A stretch of DNA of 64,000 nt from an uncultured Erythrobacter sp. Lineage in GTDB: Bacteria; Pseudomonadota; Alphaproteobacteria; Sphingomonadales; Sphingomonadaceae. The DNA lies in the NCBI GenBank assembly GCA_947493165.1, contig CANLPY010000001.1, forward strand, positions 1,588,501 to 1,652,500. The letters are read 5' to 3'. Positions 27,087 through 36,353 of the stretch are shown one piece after another. The position numbers and the translations under genes are program-made. The notes under the pieces are model-generated. The model was not told the DNA's origin, made no database searches, and saw only the letters and a program-made list of their open reading frames with translations. Position 1 is the stretch's first letter. Each line of letters starts with the position of its first letter.

Positions 27087-27575
27087 ATGACCACAATCAA
27101 CACATCTCTTCGTCCATTGGCTGGCCTCAGCGCGGCAGTTGCATTGGCTACAGCAAGCGCAGCTCAAGCACAGCCCCAAGCGGATACTTTCACTTTCACA
27201 TCCGAAGCCACCTCGGAAGTTAGCATTGGCAGCGAAGGGACAGGTCCCAACCCTTATTCGGCCGCGTATTTCACCGGTAATTTCACTACAGCCCTTGCCA
27301 ATGGTTCCAGTGCAAAAGGTACATATATCTGCATCGCCATGACGCAGCCGCCCGCTGGAAAGCTCTTCGATATGCATATGCTGTGCGATGGCACAGACAA
27401 TCGCGGCACCTACAGCCTGACAATGGGCTGCACTGTTATCAACGCGGAAAACAGCAACTGGAGCTGCATTGGCGGCATGTACGGCAAAAGCGGAGGCTAC
27501 GCCGGCAAGCGCGGAAGTCTGACCAATTATACGGTGAACGGAAAGGCCACAGGCACCGGGCAATGGTACCGCTAA
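27087..27575 (+). CDS. Secreted protein, possible dirigent/allene-oxide-cyclase-like barrel
   Basis: A 162-residue exported protein with signal peptide ending near SAAQAQPQ. The start at 27087 is preferred over the track's 27012 because of AGGGGAA just upstream and the signal sequence. The mature part is Gly/Thr/Ser-rich with four cysteines and ends in GKSGGYAGKRGSLTNY ... GTGQWYR, a pattern like the G.G.YAG.RG repeat of eight-stranded AOC/dirigent barrels. That fold assignment is inference. It lies 37 bases after the UrcA-like gene. Confidence 0.75.
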   Translation: MTTINTSLRPLAGLSAAVALATASAAQAQPQADTFTFTSEATSEVSIGSEGTGPNPYSAAYFTGNFTTALANGSSAKGTYICIAMTQPPAGKLFDMHMLCDGTDNRGTYSLTMGCTVINAENSNWSCIGGMYGKSGGYAGKRGSLTNYTVNGKATGTGQWYR

Positions 27576-27599
27576 CCACGCGGCATCTATGATCCGGAG

Positions 27600-27650
27600 G
27601 AGGCGTTGGGGCGATCGCATGGAAGCCGCCCCAGCGTCTCTTATGTTTTT
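27600..27650 (+). terminator. Rho-independent terminator after secreted-protein genes
   Basis: GAGGCGTTGGGGC pairs with GCCCCAGCGTCTC (13 base pairs with two wobble pairs), followed by TTATGTTTTT on the plus strand. It would end the transcript of the two secreted proteins; the convergent motB ends about 65 bases further on. Confidence 0.8.
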
Positions 27651-27714
27651 GCCCTAAGGTGGGTCGAAAGCAGAATGTCAGCTCCGTGTAGGCGTTGCTC
27701 GGCAAGATTCGTGT

Positions 27715-28659
27715 CTATGGCGCTTCAACCTCTGCCTCAGAGCTCGACACTTGCGGTGCACTCGCAATCCTCTGTGGCATTGCAGGCGTGGCTCTGTCAT
27801 CCAGCAGCAGCACCGAAATCCGGCGGTTGCGGGGGTCAGCCGGATTGTCTGCGATCAAAGGTTCCCGGTCAGCCACACCTTCGATGCGCGCAAAGCTATC
27901 TTCGGCCAAACCTTTTTGCATCAGCGCCTGACGGGTGGCCTCTGCACGTCCAGTGGAAAGCGACCAATTGTTCGCCTGTATGCCAGAGCGCCACGGCAGC
28001 GCATCGGTGTGGCCGCGCACGATCAATGGCGCGTCGTTCTCTGCCAGCGCGCCAGAGATAATCTCCAGCAGCTCGCGCGCCTCTCCGGTCAGCACGGTTG
28101 TGCCCAATGCGAACATGGAAAACTCTGCATCATCCACCAGATCAATGCGGATGCCCTCTGGCGAACGCAGCACGCGCACTTGCTTGGCCAGATGGCGGAT
28201 CTTGCGCTTGGCCTCCAGCCGCCGCTCAATCTCCTCGCGCAATTTGCGCATCTTGTCTTGGCCAGGATTGTCCCGCCCAGACGCCTCTAACGGGCCGCCT
28301 ACGGTGTCTTTGGGGATGGAAATGGCCTGTGTGCCGGTCTGCCCCATGGCGTGTGGGTAATTGTCGACATCGGTCAGCGAGCTGCCGCCCAGCAGCCCAT
28401 CAGACCCGGCGCTTTGCTCTTTCAATTTGACCAAAGTGGGCGTGAAGTAATCCGCCAGCCCTTTGCGCTGGTCCTCCGTGGTCGCGCCAAGCAGCCACAA
28501 CAGCAGGAAAAACGCCATCATCGCGGTCACGAAATCGGCATAGGCCACTTTCCAAGCGCCGCCATGATGGCCGCCCGCCTCAATCGTTACCTTTTTCACG
28601 ATTATGGGCGCGGGCATTGCCGCCGCGCCGCCGGTAGCCTCAGCTTCAGCCTCAGCCAT
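27715..28659 (-). CDS. motB: Flagellar stator protein MotB
   Basis: A 314-residue stator subunit. The N-terminal membrane helix contains the proton-carrying aspartate (VAYADFVTAMMAFFLLLWLLG, Asp near residue 42). The C-terminal OmpA-like domain binds peptidoglycan (PLIVRGHTDALPW ... WSLSTGRAEATRQALMQKGL ... ADNPADPRNRRISVLLLD). With MotA it anchors to the wall and drives rotation using proton flow. It is the last gene of the flg-mot run, 1 base after motA. Confidence 0.96.
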   Translation of the reverse strand: MAEAEAEATGGAAAMPAPIIVKKVTIEAGGHHGGAWKVAYADFVTAMMAFFLLLWLLGATTEDQRKGLADYFTPTLVKLKEQSAGSDGLLGGSSLTDVDNYPHAMGQTGTQAISIPKDTVGGPLEASGRDNPGQDKMRKLREEIERRLEAKRKIRHLAKQVRVLRSPEGIRIDLVDDAEFSMFALGTTVLTGEARELLEIISGALAENDAPLIVRGHTDALPWRSGIQANNWSLSTGRAEATRQALMQKGLAEDSFARIEGVADREPLIADNPADPRNRRISVLLLDDRATPAMPQRIASAPQVSSSEAEVEAP

Positions 28660-28660
28660 C

Positions 28661-29524
28661 TCAGCTGCCCCGCATCATATCGAGCAATTCGGTAAGCTTA
28701 GGGCGGTGCGCAGGCGGCAGGGCTGAACGCGCCGCCTCCAGCACCATTGGTTGCGGATAGCCGTGGAGCGAGGCGATGATGACCTGCTTGATTGAATGGA
28801 AAATGACCTGATCATGCGTGTTCACTTGCTTCAGGCGGTTCGCCATCGGACCGGCAAAGCCATAAGCCAGCAGCACGCCCAGAAACGTGCCGACCAGCGC
28901 GCCGCCGATCATTTTACCCAGCACTGCAGGCGGTTGATCGATGGACCCCATTGTCTTGATAATACCCAACACCGCCGCAACGATACCCAGAGCTGGGAAG
29001 GCATCGGCCAGCGATTGCACCGCATGTTGAGGCTCTTCCAATTCGTGCAGCTGGGTCTTGATGGCGCTGTCGATCACGTCTTCGACCGCGTGCGTGTCCA
29101 GCGTTCCGCTAGACACCACCATCAGCGTTAGCGGGTCGCAGATCAGATTGCGCACCGCATCATCTTTGAGCAGGCGCGGATATTCGGCAAAAATGGCTGA
29201 GTTTTCCGGCTCGGTGACATGGCTTTCGAGCGCAACAGCCCCTTCGGCGCGCAGTAATTTCATCAGCTTGCTGCACAGCGCGATCGCATCAATGTGATCC
29301 TGATCGGTGTATTTTGGCCCTTTGAACACTTTGCCAAGGCCGCCGCCCAGCAGCTTAATCTCATGCATAGTGTTGCCGATCAGAACCGCGCCAATCGCCG
29401 CCCCACCGATCATCATCATTTCCAGCGGCAAGGCGGCCAGGATCGGGCCCATAGAGCCGCCCGCCAGCGTATATCCGCCAAACACCATGACGATGAGCAC
29501 GACTATTCCGATACCGGCGAACAT
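28661..29524 (-). CDS. motA: Flagellar stator protein MotA
   Basis: A 287-residue membrane protein with four helices; the sequence IGIVVLIVMVFGGYTLAGGSMGPI at the start and AFPALGIVAAVLGIIKTMGSIDQPPAVLGKMIGGALVGTFLGVLLAYGFAGPMANRL are the conserved MotA segments including prolines of the ion path. Length fits the longer proteobacterial MotA type. It is followed by motB and preceded by flgL at 24 bases, so it belongs to the hook operon. Confidence 0.96.
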   Translation of the reverse strand: MFAGIGIVVLIVMVFGGYTLAGGSMGPILAALPLEMMMIGGAAIGAVLIGNTMHEIKLLGGGLGKVFKGPKYTDQDHIDAIALCSKLMKLLRAEGAVALESHVTEPENSAIFAEYPRLLKDDAVRNLICDPLTLMVVSSGTLDTHAVEDVIDSAIKTQLHELEEPQHAVQSLADAFPALGIVAAVLGIIKTMGSIDQPPAVLGKMIGGALVGTFLGVLLAYGFAGPMANRLKQVNTHDQVIFHSIKQVIIASLHGYPQPMVLEAARSALPPAHRPKLTELLDMMRGS

Positions 29525-29548
29525 TGTCTTTTACCTCACAATCGCCGG

Positions 29549-30466
29549 TTAGATGGCGTTAAACAGGGAAAGCGAGCTGAGCCGCGCAAAGCTGGCTTGG
29601 CTGGCTTCGAGCACGGTTAGCGTCTGCTGCAATTGAGCAATGGCATCAGTCAGCTCGACCCCGCCTACGTCCGCTTGCTGTTCAGCGCGGCTGAATGAAC
29701 GGTCCGACTGCGCTTGCTGAATGCTTTCGATCCAAGCCAGACGTGCGCCAAGGATAGTCTGACCGCGCGTGCTGCTGTCTAGCGCCGCATCAATCCCAAT
29801 CAGCGCATCGCGCGCCGCTGCCGCCGGATCGGCAGCCCCGCCTTGCAAGGCCGCAGCCAGTCCGCCGAGCAATGCAAAGGCATCGGTCGGTCCGCCCCCG
29901 ACATCAAGTTCAAGAAATTCAGGTCCGGTAAGGCCGCGTTCAATCTCTGCGCCCGCACCCACAAAAAGCGAACCTGACTGCGCGCTGCCGATATAGCTGA
30001 CGAGACCGGCTGCATCCCTGGCATAGGCACGTCCGCCTGACTCGCCAGCAAACAGCGCCTCACCATCCAATCCGGTGGTGTTGGCGCGGGCGAACAATTC
30101 TTCGCCCAATTGCTCAATTTCGGTGGCAATCGCGGCGCGCTCTGGGTCGCCAAGTGTGTCATTGCCCGCTGCCAGCGCCAGCTCGCGCGCGCGGATCAGC
30201 AGATTATTGATGCCTGTTAGCGCATCGGAGGCGGCGCTCACATCCAGCTCAAGCAGGTCTGCGTTTTCAGCAAACACTTGTTCCAACCGGTCTTCGCGCG
30301 CCAAGGATCGCAGGCGCGATGCCGCCGCTGGATCATCCGACGAGCGTTCCAGTCTGACGCCTGTCGCGATCTGCGATTGCAGCGTGTTCAATTGACCGCG
30401 CAGTCCATCAAACTGGCTTATCGAACGCGAGTAAAAACCGCTTTGCGTGTTGATCGGAGCGGGCAT
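29549..30466 (-). CDS. flgL: Hook-filament junction protein FlgL (HAP3)
   Basis: A 305-residue flagellin-like junction protein. N-terminal FYSRSISQFDGLRGQLNTLQSQIATGVRLERSSDDPAAASRLRSL and C-terminal LTDAIAQLQQTLTVLEASQASFARLSSLSLFNAI show the D0/D1 heptads of FlgL. It follows flgK with adjacent stop and start codons. Confidence 0.95.
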   Translation of the reverse strand: MPAPINTQSGFYSRSISQFDGLRGQLNTLQSQIATGVRLERSSDDPAAASRLRSLAREDRLEQVFAENADLLELDVSAASDALTGINNLLIRARELALAAGNDTLGDPERAAIATEIEQLGEELFARANTTGLDGEALFAGESGGRAYARDAAGLVSYIGSAQSGSLFVGAGAEIERGLTGPEFLELDVGGGPTDAFALLGGLAAALQGGAADPAAAARDALIGIDAALDSSTRGQTILGARLAWIESIQQAQSDRSFSRAEQQADVGGVELTDAIAQLQQTLTVLEASQASFARLSSLSLFNAI

Positions 30467-31804
30467 CTAGCGAATCCCTAAGATGGAATTGAAAATGTCA
30501 TTGGCGACCTGCATGATCCGGCCAGAGGCCTGAAACGCCTGTTGGTAGCGCACCAGATTGGCCGCTTCAGCGTCGAGATCTACGCCCGTCTCCGCGCTCA
30601 GCGTTGATTGCGCGCTTTCGGCAATGGTCGAAAGCGCTGAACGGGTGATTTCCTGACCTGAAATGCGGCTCGACAGACCAAACAGCATCGCATCTGTGCT
30701 TGCCGCCGGACCGTTAATTGCCAACGCATCGCGCAAAGCGGTAAGGTTGGAAATGTCGCGGCTTTGTGGGGGTGAGCCAGCAGGCGCCGTCGCAAGGCCA
30801 GCGCCAGAGGCCAAGGCGATACCGATATCGCCTGCGGTGCTGCCAGAGAACAGCGACTGTCCCGCCGTACCATCGGGGGCAGTGCCGCCGGCTTGCGCGT
30901 TGTTAAGCGTAGTGATGGTGAGCGCGGCAACATCGTCGAGCTCAAGCTGAAGGTCGCGTTGCGCCGCCAAAGCCGCCGCTTCGCCAGCTAGCGATCCACT
31001 GGACGGTGCAACCGCAGCCGCGCCGACCGCGAATGATAGTGTGCCGTCGGCGGCAATGGTCATATTGAGCGGCGTTGTCTGCGTGCCATCGACAAGATCT
31101 GGCCCTGATGCATCACCCAATCTCACATTGGCCGTGCCATTGGGGCCAATCACAACAGAGCCGCCGAACCGCTCTGTGATATCAGACAGCGCTGCATCGC
31201 GCTGATCAAACAAGGCCGCTTGCCCTGCCGTACCCGGCAGCGCGCGAATAATCTGAGCGTTAAGGTCTGCCAGCAGACCGACTTGAACATTCAGCTCATC
31301 AACATCCGCGCTCGCCTGCGCCTGACTATTGGTGCGCGCTTGCCCTAATGCGGTATCAGCAAGGTTGAGCGTGCCCGCCAATGAACGCGCGCTTTCCAGT
31401 ACTGATGCGCGCAAGGACGGATCAAGCGGATCGCTTTGTAGCCGCGCAAGCGACGCTTCAAACTCAACGATGTTTTCAAAAACTCCGGCCCTTTCGATCG
31501 CAGTTTCAGCCGCTCTCAATCCGGTGATCTCTGCATCAGCGCGGGCCAGATCGCTGGCCGATGTACGGACCTGCGATTGCAGCAGGAGATTGTCTGACCG
31601 GCGCACGCCATCGAGCCGCACACCGCTTAACGCTGTACTGGTGAACAAGCCGACCGTCGCAGTACTTACCACTTCGGTTTGGCCCAAAGTGCGGCGCGCG
31701 TAATCGGGGTTGTTGGCATTGGCGATATTCTGCGCCGTCAGCTCCAACGCGGTGCGCGCTGCTGCGGCCCCGCTACGGCCAATATTGATAAGAACGCTGG
31801 ACAT
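30467..31804 (-). CDS. flgK: Hook-filament junction protein FlgK (HAP1)
   Basis: A 445-residue junction protein, somewhat shorter than the enterobacterial one. N-terminus SVLINIGRSGAAAARTALELTAQNIANANNPDYARRT is the rod/hook family motif, and the C-terminus EAANLVRYQQAFQASGRIMQVANDIFNSILGIR is diagnostic. Its start overlaps the flgJ stop by one base (TAATG). Confidence 0.96.
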   Translation of the reverse strand: MSSVLINIGRSGAAAARTALELTAQNIANANNPDYARRTLGQTEVVSTATVGLFTSTALSGVRLDGVRRSDNLLLQSQVRTSASDLARADAEITGLRAAETAIERAGVFENIVEFEASLARLQSDPLDPSLRASVLESARSLAGTLNLADTALGQARTNSQAQASADVDELNVQVGLLADLNAQIIRALPGTAGQAALFDQRDAALSDITERFGGSVVIGPNGTANVRLGDASGPDLVDGTQTTPLNMTIAADGTLSFAVGAAAVAPSSGSLAGEAAALAAQRDLQLELDDVAALTITTLNNAQAGGTAPDGTAGQSLFSGSTAGDIGIALASGAGLATAPAGSPPQSRDISNLTALRDALAINGPAASTDAMLFGLSSRISGQEITRSALSTIAESAQSTLSAETGVDLDAEAANLVRYQQAFQASGRIMQVANDIFNSILGIR

Positions 31805-32124
31805 TACGTGCCCCTATTGCCCTCAAGATGCTGAGAAAGTTGCTGCTCGATACTACGGGCAAGCCCGAAGGTGCCCGTTTGCGAAGCGATATCCGCCAGG
31901 TTTTCATCGCGCATCGCCTGAAACTGTTTCATGCCCCCGCCGGTCAGCGGCGTATCCTCAGCAAAGCTGCCCGCACGCGCGCTTTCCAGCATGCGCCGAA
32001 CCATGATCGCTTCAAACCCCTGCGCTGCCTCGCGCAGGGCCGCGCGCTCTGGATCGAGCGGTTTGGCAGGATCAGGCGAAACGGGACGCTCAGCGGCAAT
32101 GGGAAGCGGACGCAGTTCCATCAC
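31804..32124 (-). CDS. flgJ: Rod-binding protein FlgJ, N-domain only
   Basis: A 106-residue protein carrying only the rod-cap domain (REAAQGFEAIMVRRMLESARAG ... GGGMKQFQAMRDENLADIASQTGTFGLARSIEQQL). The muramidase domain found in enterobacterial FlgJ is missing, as in many alphaproteobacteria; a separate transglycosylase gene at 41544 probably replaces it. It overlaps flgI by 4 bases. Confidence 0.94.
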   Translation of the reverse strand: MMELRPLPIAAERPVSPDPAKPLDPERAALREAAQGFEAIMVRRMLESARAGSFAEDTPLTGGGMKQFQAMRDENLADIASQTGTFGLARSIEQQLSQHLEGNRGT

Positions 32125-33233
32125 AGCACCACCATTTCTGCCTTAAGAGCGCCTGCTTGTTTCAGGCTTTCAAGGATTACGACCAGATCAGCCGCGCCGA
32201 CACCCAGCAGGTTAAGCGCATCGACAAGGTCATTGAGCGAAGCGGTTTGCGGGATCGTTGCAATAGTTGAAGATTGTTCTTCAACCGAGATATCGGTTGC
32301 AGGCTCCAGCGCGGTCTCACCATCGGTGAACGGTTCGGGCTGAACAATCTGCGGGTTTTCATCAATTCGGATGATCAGCTTGCCGTGGCTAATCGCCGCC
32401 GGGGCCAAACGCACCGCCTGATTGATTACGACCGTGCCGGTGCGACTGTTGACGATGACGCGGGCGGGCGTTTCTGCCGGCTCGACATTGAGCATTTCGA
32501 TATTCGCAAGCATGGCAGAGCGCGCATCATTGCCAAATGGCAGGGTCAGCTCAATGCTTACCCCGTCGGCGATCCGGGCAATACCGGGATAGGCCGCATT
32601 GATGGCATCGCGCACGCGCGCAGCGGTGAGAAAATCGGCCCGGTGCAGATTGAACCGCAAAGAGCCTTCGCGATCAAACCCGGTTGCAACCGCGCGTTCA
32701 ACCGTGGCGCCATCGGCAATACGGCCCACGGTGGGCACGTTGACGATCAATTGCGATCCATCCGCGCCCGACACACCTAGGCCGCCGACAGCGACATTGC
32801 CCTGCGCCATCGCGTAAATCTGCCCATCTGCACCATACAGCGGTGTCATAATCAGCGCGCCGCCGCGCAGGCTTTCTGCCCGGCCCAGCGTTGAAACAGT
32901 GATGTCGATGCGCTGGCCTGGCTTTGCAAAAGCTGGCAGTTCGGCGGTGATGATGACGGCAGCGGCGTTGTCCAGACTGGGGTTGACGCCCGCTGGTAAT
33001 TGCAACCCCAAACGGCCTGAAACGCCGCGCATCGCCTCTGTCAGATATTCAAGATTGCCGTCCCCTGTTCCGGGGAGGCCAACGACAATCCCGTAGCCTG
33101 TGATCTGGTTCGCACGCAACCCTTCGAACTGGCCGATATCACGCAAGCGCTCTGCCGAGGCATGAGCAGGGATAAGCACCGCTAGCATCGCCAGCAGCGC
33201 CATCAAAACTTTGGGAAAATGGCGTTTCATCAT
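32121..33233 (-). CDS. flgI: Flagellar P-ring protein FlgI
   Basis: About 370 residues with a signal peptide (VLMALLAMLAVLIPAHASA). The mature start RLRDIGQFEGLRANQITGYGIVVGLPGTGDGN is highly diagnostic, as are GRAESLRGGALIMTPLYGADGQIYAMAQG and VEPAETPARVIVNSRTGTVVI. The track starts at 33251, but a GGGGAGGA site lies just before the ATG pair at 33233, which I prefer. FlgI is periplasmic and polymerises around the rod with help from FlgA. Confidence 0.95.
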   Translation of the reverse strand: MMKRHFPKVLMALLAMLAVLIPAHASAERLRDIGQFEGLRANQITGYGIVVGLPGTGDGNLEYLTEAMRGVSGRLGLQLPAGVNPSLDNAAAVIITAELPAFAKPGQRIDITVSTLGRAESLRGGALIMTPLYGADGQIYAMAQGNVAVGGLGVSGADGSQLIVNVPTVGRIADGATVERAVATGFDREGSLRFNLHRADFLTAARVRDAINAAYPGIARIADGVSIELTLPFGNDARSAMLANIEMLNVEPAETPARVIVNSRTGTVVINQAVRLAPAAISHGKLIIRIDENPQIVQPEPFTDGETALEPATDISVEEQSSTIATIPQTASLNDLVDALNLLGVGAADLVVILESLKQAGALKAEMVVL

Positions 33234-33247
33234 CAGTCCTCCCCAGC

Positions 33248-33922
33248 TCAAAACGGTGCGATCATGCCAAAGAAGCGCGACAGCCAGCCCGGCTTGCTCG
33301 CCCGCTGCACTGATCCTTTGCCCGAATAGATGATCCGGGCATTGGCGACCTGCGAAGAGGCAAGGCGGTTGTCGGCGCTAATATCGATCAGACGGATCCG
33401 GCCAGCGAACTGGATCCATTCATCTCCTTGGCTAAGCGACATCTGCTTCTCTCCGACAACTTCGGCGGTTCCATTGGGGTAGATCGCAGCGATTGTGACC
33501 GCGACAGCCCCGTTAAGGCGGCTTTGCTGGGCAGCATTGCCCTGTCCAGAGAACGACGCTTGGCCCGCAGCATTAAGGGCATTGGGGTTGAGAAAATTGA
33601 GCGGCCCGGCGGTTGGCGGGGTTATGGAGAAGCCGCCATCGCGATCGGTTGAAGAGCTGGTGCTCTTGGATGTGCGGGTGTTTTCGGTCAGCACGATGGT
33701 GACCATATCACCGAGGCTGCGCGCGCGCGTGCCGACATGCAATCCGGCATAGCCTTGCGATGCGTTGAAGATCGCCCCGCTGCTTTCGCCCGTTACCGAC
33801 CCCGATACGGCCTGCGCCATTGGCGGCGGCGGAGCGATAAAGCCGGGCGGACGCTCGCCTGCGCCCATGCAGGCGGACAGCGTCAGCGCGGCGCCAGCGG
33901 CAAAAAATCTGCGAACCATCAT
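33248..33922 (-). CDS. flgH: Flagellar L-ring lipoprotein FlgH
   Basis: About 224 residues with a lipoprotein signal (RFFAAGAALTLSACMG, lipobox LSAC). Conserved segments are RARSLGDMVTIVLTENTRTSKSTSS, ANGTAEVVGEKQMSLSQGDEWIQFAGRIRLIDIS and NRLASSQVANARIIYSGKGSV. It forms the outer-membrane ring. The ATG at 33922, with GGAG upstream, is preferred over the track start at 33940, which overlaps flgG. Confidence 0.95.
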   Translation of the reverse strand: MMVRRFFAAGAALTLSACMGAGERPPGFIAPPPPMAQAVSGSVTGESSGAIFNASQGYAGLHVGTRARSLGDMVTIVLTENTRTSKSTSSSTDRDGGFSITPPTAGPLNFLNPNALNAAGQASFSGQGNAAQQSRLNGAVAVTIAAIYPNGTAEVVGEKQMSLSQGDEWIQFAGRIRLIDISADNRLASSQVANARIIYSGKGSVQRASKPGWLSRFFGMIAPF

Positions 33923-33936
33923 TACGGCGCGCTCCA

Positions 33937-34725
33937 TCACAATGTCTGGTTGGCGTTGCGCAGCATCTCATCAACTGCGCTCACCATCTTGGAATTGATT
34001 TCATAGGCGCGCTGAGCCTCGATCATCTCGACCAGCTCTTCCACGACATTCACGTTGGACGCCTCCAGCATCCCTTGGCGCACTTGCCCGCGACCTTCTG
34101 CGCCGCCGGGGCCAATTTCTGCTGCACCGCTGGCGGCGGTTTCGGTCAGGAAGTTGTCACCGCGCGGGGCAAGCCCAGCTGGGTTAACGAAACGCGCGAT
34201 GTTCAGCTGACCAATCTCGACCGGCGCGGCATCATCGGCGGTCGTCGCACTTACCGTGCCATCAGGCGCGATGGTGATGGAGGATACGCCTTGAGGAATG
34301 TTGAGGCCCGGTTGCACGGCATACCCTTGCGCGGTGACAAGCTCTCCATCAGACGACAGCGAGAAAGACCCAGCACGGGTATACCCCAATTGCCCGCCCG
34401 GCAGCTCCACTTCGAAAAAGCCGGGACCATCGAGCGCCATATCCAGACTGTTGCCGGTTGTGTTGAGTGTGCCTTGTGTTTCGATCCGGCTGGTGCCGAG
34501 CACTTGCACGCCCGTGCCCAGATTTAGCCCGACGGCATATTGGGTATCGCCGGTTGATTGCTGTCCGGCGACGCGCTGTTGCTGATAGGCAAGCGTCGCA
34601 AAATCAGCCCGATCACGCTTAAAGCCGGTGGTGCCGACATTGGCGAGATTGTTAGCGATGACGCGCATACGCGAATCTTGCGCTTCCAGCCCGGTGCGGG
34701 CGACGTGGAGTGCGGAACTAGGCAT
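33937..34725 (-). CDS. flgG: Distal rod protein FlgG
   Basis: A 262-residue rod protein: ALHVARTGLEAQDSRMRVIANNLANVGTTGFKRDRADFATLAYQ at the start, the LDMALDGPGFFEVELPGG segment in the middle, and QGMLEASNVNVVEELVEMIEAQRAYEINSKMVSAVDEMLRNANQ at the end are near-canonical. Length equals the usual 260-262. It follows flgF by 30 bases. Confidence 0.97.
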   Translation of the reverse strand: MPSSALHVARTGLEAQDSRMRVIANNLANVGTTGFKRDRADFATLAYQQQRVAGQQSTGDTQYAVGLNLGTGVQVLGTSRIETQGTLNTTGNSLDMALDGPGFFEVELPGGQLGYTRAGSFSLSSDGELVTAQGYAVQPGLNIPQGVSSITIAPDGTVSATTADDAAPVEIGQLNIARFVNPAGLAPRGDNFLTETAASGAAEIGPGGAEGRGQVRQGMLEASNVNVVEELVEMIEAQRAYEINSKMVSAVDEMLRNANQTL

Positions 34726-34755
34726 GGGTGTTTCCTATGTGTTTAATGGAATGGA

Positions 34756-35496
34756 TTAGCGCAGCGACATCAGCCGCGATCCGGCTTCGTCCAAATCGCT
34801 GGCGGTTGAGATGACCTTGGCGCGCTGTTCAAAGGCGCGCTGGGCCTCAATCATTTCAACCAAAGTTGTGGCGGTATCGACATTGGAGGCTTCCAGCGCA
34901 CCAGTGGCGATTTCAGCCGTAGGGTCAGCGGGCAAAGCGCCCCCGCCCGGCACCCGCAGAAAACTGTCGATCCCTTTGGCAATGGCGCTGCCTTCGGGTG
35001 AAACCAGCTTAATCCGGTCGAGCGCTTGCGGGGCGGCGCCGGGATCAGCCGGATCGCTCAGCAACACGCTGCCATCAGCGCCCAGGGAAACCGAACCGCC
35101 TGCCGGAATGGTAATCGGCCCAGCTTCGCCCATCACAGGCAAGCCTTCGCCGTTTTCCAGCAGCCCGGTGGGCGAGATGCGCAAGTCCCCCCGGCGTGAG
35201 TAAATCTCTCCGCCATCAGGCGCTTGATAAGCGATCAGCGCCTCTCCCTTCACCGCGATATCGAGCGGTTTGCCGGTCGGGATCACCCGCCCTTCGCTCA
35301 TATCGACGCCGCGCACCACGCCTTGCGCCATGGCGCGCGCTTCCAATGAGCCATTGCGCAAGGTTGCAGGGGTAACGGCGAACGCCTCTTTGCGAAAACC
35401 AGGCGTTGATGCGTTGGCGAGATTGTTCGCCACCGTGCGCTGACGGTCCATCGCGGCGTTCATGCCGGTAAGGGCGGTGTAGATCAGGCGGTCCAT
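34756..35496 (-). CDS. flgF: Proximal rod protein FlgF
   Basis: A 246-residue rod protein with LIYTALTGMNAAMDRQRTVANNLANASTPGFRKE at the N-terminus and ATGALEASNVDTATTLVEMIEAQRAFEQRAKVISTASDLDEAGSRLMSLR at the C-terminus. It is located between flgE and flgG as usual. Confidence 0.95.
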   Translation of the reverse strand: MDRLIYTALTGMNAAMDRQRTVANNLANASTPGFRKEAFAVTPATLRNGSLEARAMAQGVVRGVDMSEGRVIPTGKPLDIAVKGEALIAYQAPDGGEIYSRRGDLRISPTGLLENGEGLPVMGEAGPITIPAGGSVSLGADGSVLLSDPADPGAAPQALDRIKLVSPEGSAIAKGIDSFLRVPGGGALPADPTAEIATGALEASNVDTATTLVEMIEAQRAFEQRAKVISTASDLDEAGSRLMSLR

Positions 35497-35510
35497 AGCG
35501 GCTTACCGGC

Positions 35511-36326
35511 TTACGAACGCAGGTTGATGATGGTTTGGGTGATCTGGGTGGAGGTGTCGATTGCCCGCGCATTCGCTTGAAAATTGCGCTGGGCGGTAAT
35601 CAGTGACACCATTTCCTCTGCCAGATCGACATTGGACCGTTCCAACGCGCCGCTTAGGATGCCTCCGCGATTATCTGCGCCCGGTGAGCCATAGGCGGGC
35701 GCGCCGGAAATACCGGTCGCTTCCCAATTGGTCTGTCCGATGGCGCGCAGCCCATCAGGCGCGGCAAAATCGGCAATAGCAAGGCGGCCAGCTGCCTCAG
35801 TTGAGCCATCCGAATAAGACGCCTGAATCACGCCGTTCGGTTGGATCGTGACACTAGACAGCGCAAAACCGCCCGCATTTGTGACGGGAACAATTGCATC
35901 AGCCGGCACCGTGCTGGTCGGTGTGCCGTTCGCATCGACAGGGAAGGCCTGAACGCTTTTGCCCGGCGCATCTTGCAAGTTGCCAGCGCCATCAATTTGC
36001 AGATTGCCGTTGCGGGTAAAAACCGTTTCATTGGTTTCGACATCACGAATGGCAAAGAAACCGTCGCCATCGATCGCCAGATCAAGGCTGCGCCCCGTCT
36101 GCTCAATCGAACCGAGCGAGAAATCCTGATTGATCGCAGAAACGGTCGCGCCCAGTCCCACGGTCAATCGCGGGTCCGCACTGGCTCCGCTCGCGACAAT
36201 ATCAGCAAACTGCGCGGACGATTTCTTAAAGCCCGCCGTTTCAGCATTGGCGATGTTGTTGGCGATAACTGAAAGATCGGTTTCTGCGTTTCGCAGGCCG
36301 TTCAAAGAAGTGTAGAATGCAGTCAT
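35511..36326 (-). CDS. flgE: Short flagellar hook protein FlgE
   Basis: A 271-residue hook protein: FYTSLNGLRNAETDLSVIANNIANAETAGFKKSSAQFADI at the start, SLDLAIDGDGFFAIRD in the core, and GALERSNVDLAEEMVSLITAQRNFQANARAIDTSTQITQTIINLRS at the end. It is well below the roughly 400 residues of the enterobacterial protein and lacks most of the outer D2 insertion, so the hook should be thinner or smoother. Location after flgD supports FlgE rather than another rod protein. Confidence 0.92.
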   Translation of the reverse strand: MTAFYTSLNGLRNAETDLSVIANNIANAETAGFKKSSAQFADIVASGASADPRLTVGLGATVSAINQDFSLGSIEQTGRSLDLAIDGDGFFAIRDVETNETVFTRNGNLQIDGAGNLQDAPGKSVQAFPVDANGTPTSTVPADAIVPVTNAGGFALSSVTIQPNGVIQASYSDGSTEAAGRLAIADFAAPDGLRAIGQTNWEATGISGAPAYGSPGADNRGGILSGALERSNVDLAEEMVSLITAQRNFQANARAIDTSTQITQTIINLRS

Positions 36327-36353
36327 AATGGTGGTCCTTGGTTGGGATAGGGA

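Noticed and set aside
34243-34258. Minus-strand TGGCACGGTAAGTGCG inside flgG
   Set aside because: It has a good -24 box and GG/GC spacing, but the nearest start downstream (flgH) is about 320 bases away and the operon already has a promoter before flgB. Probably coding coincidence.
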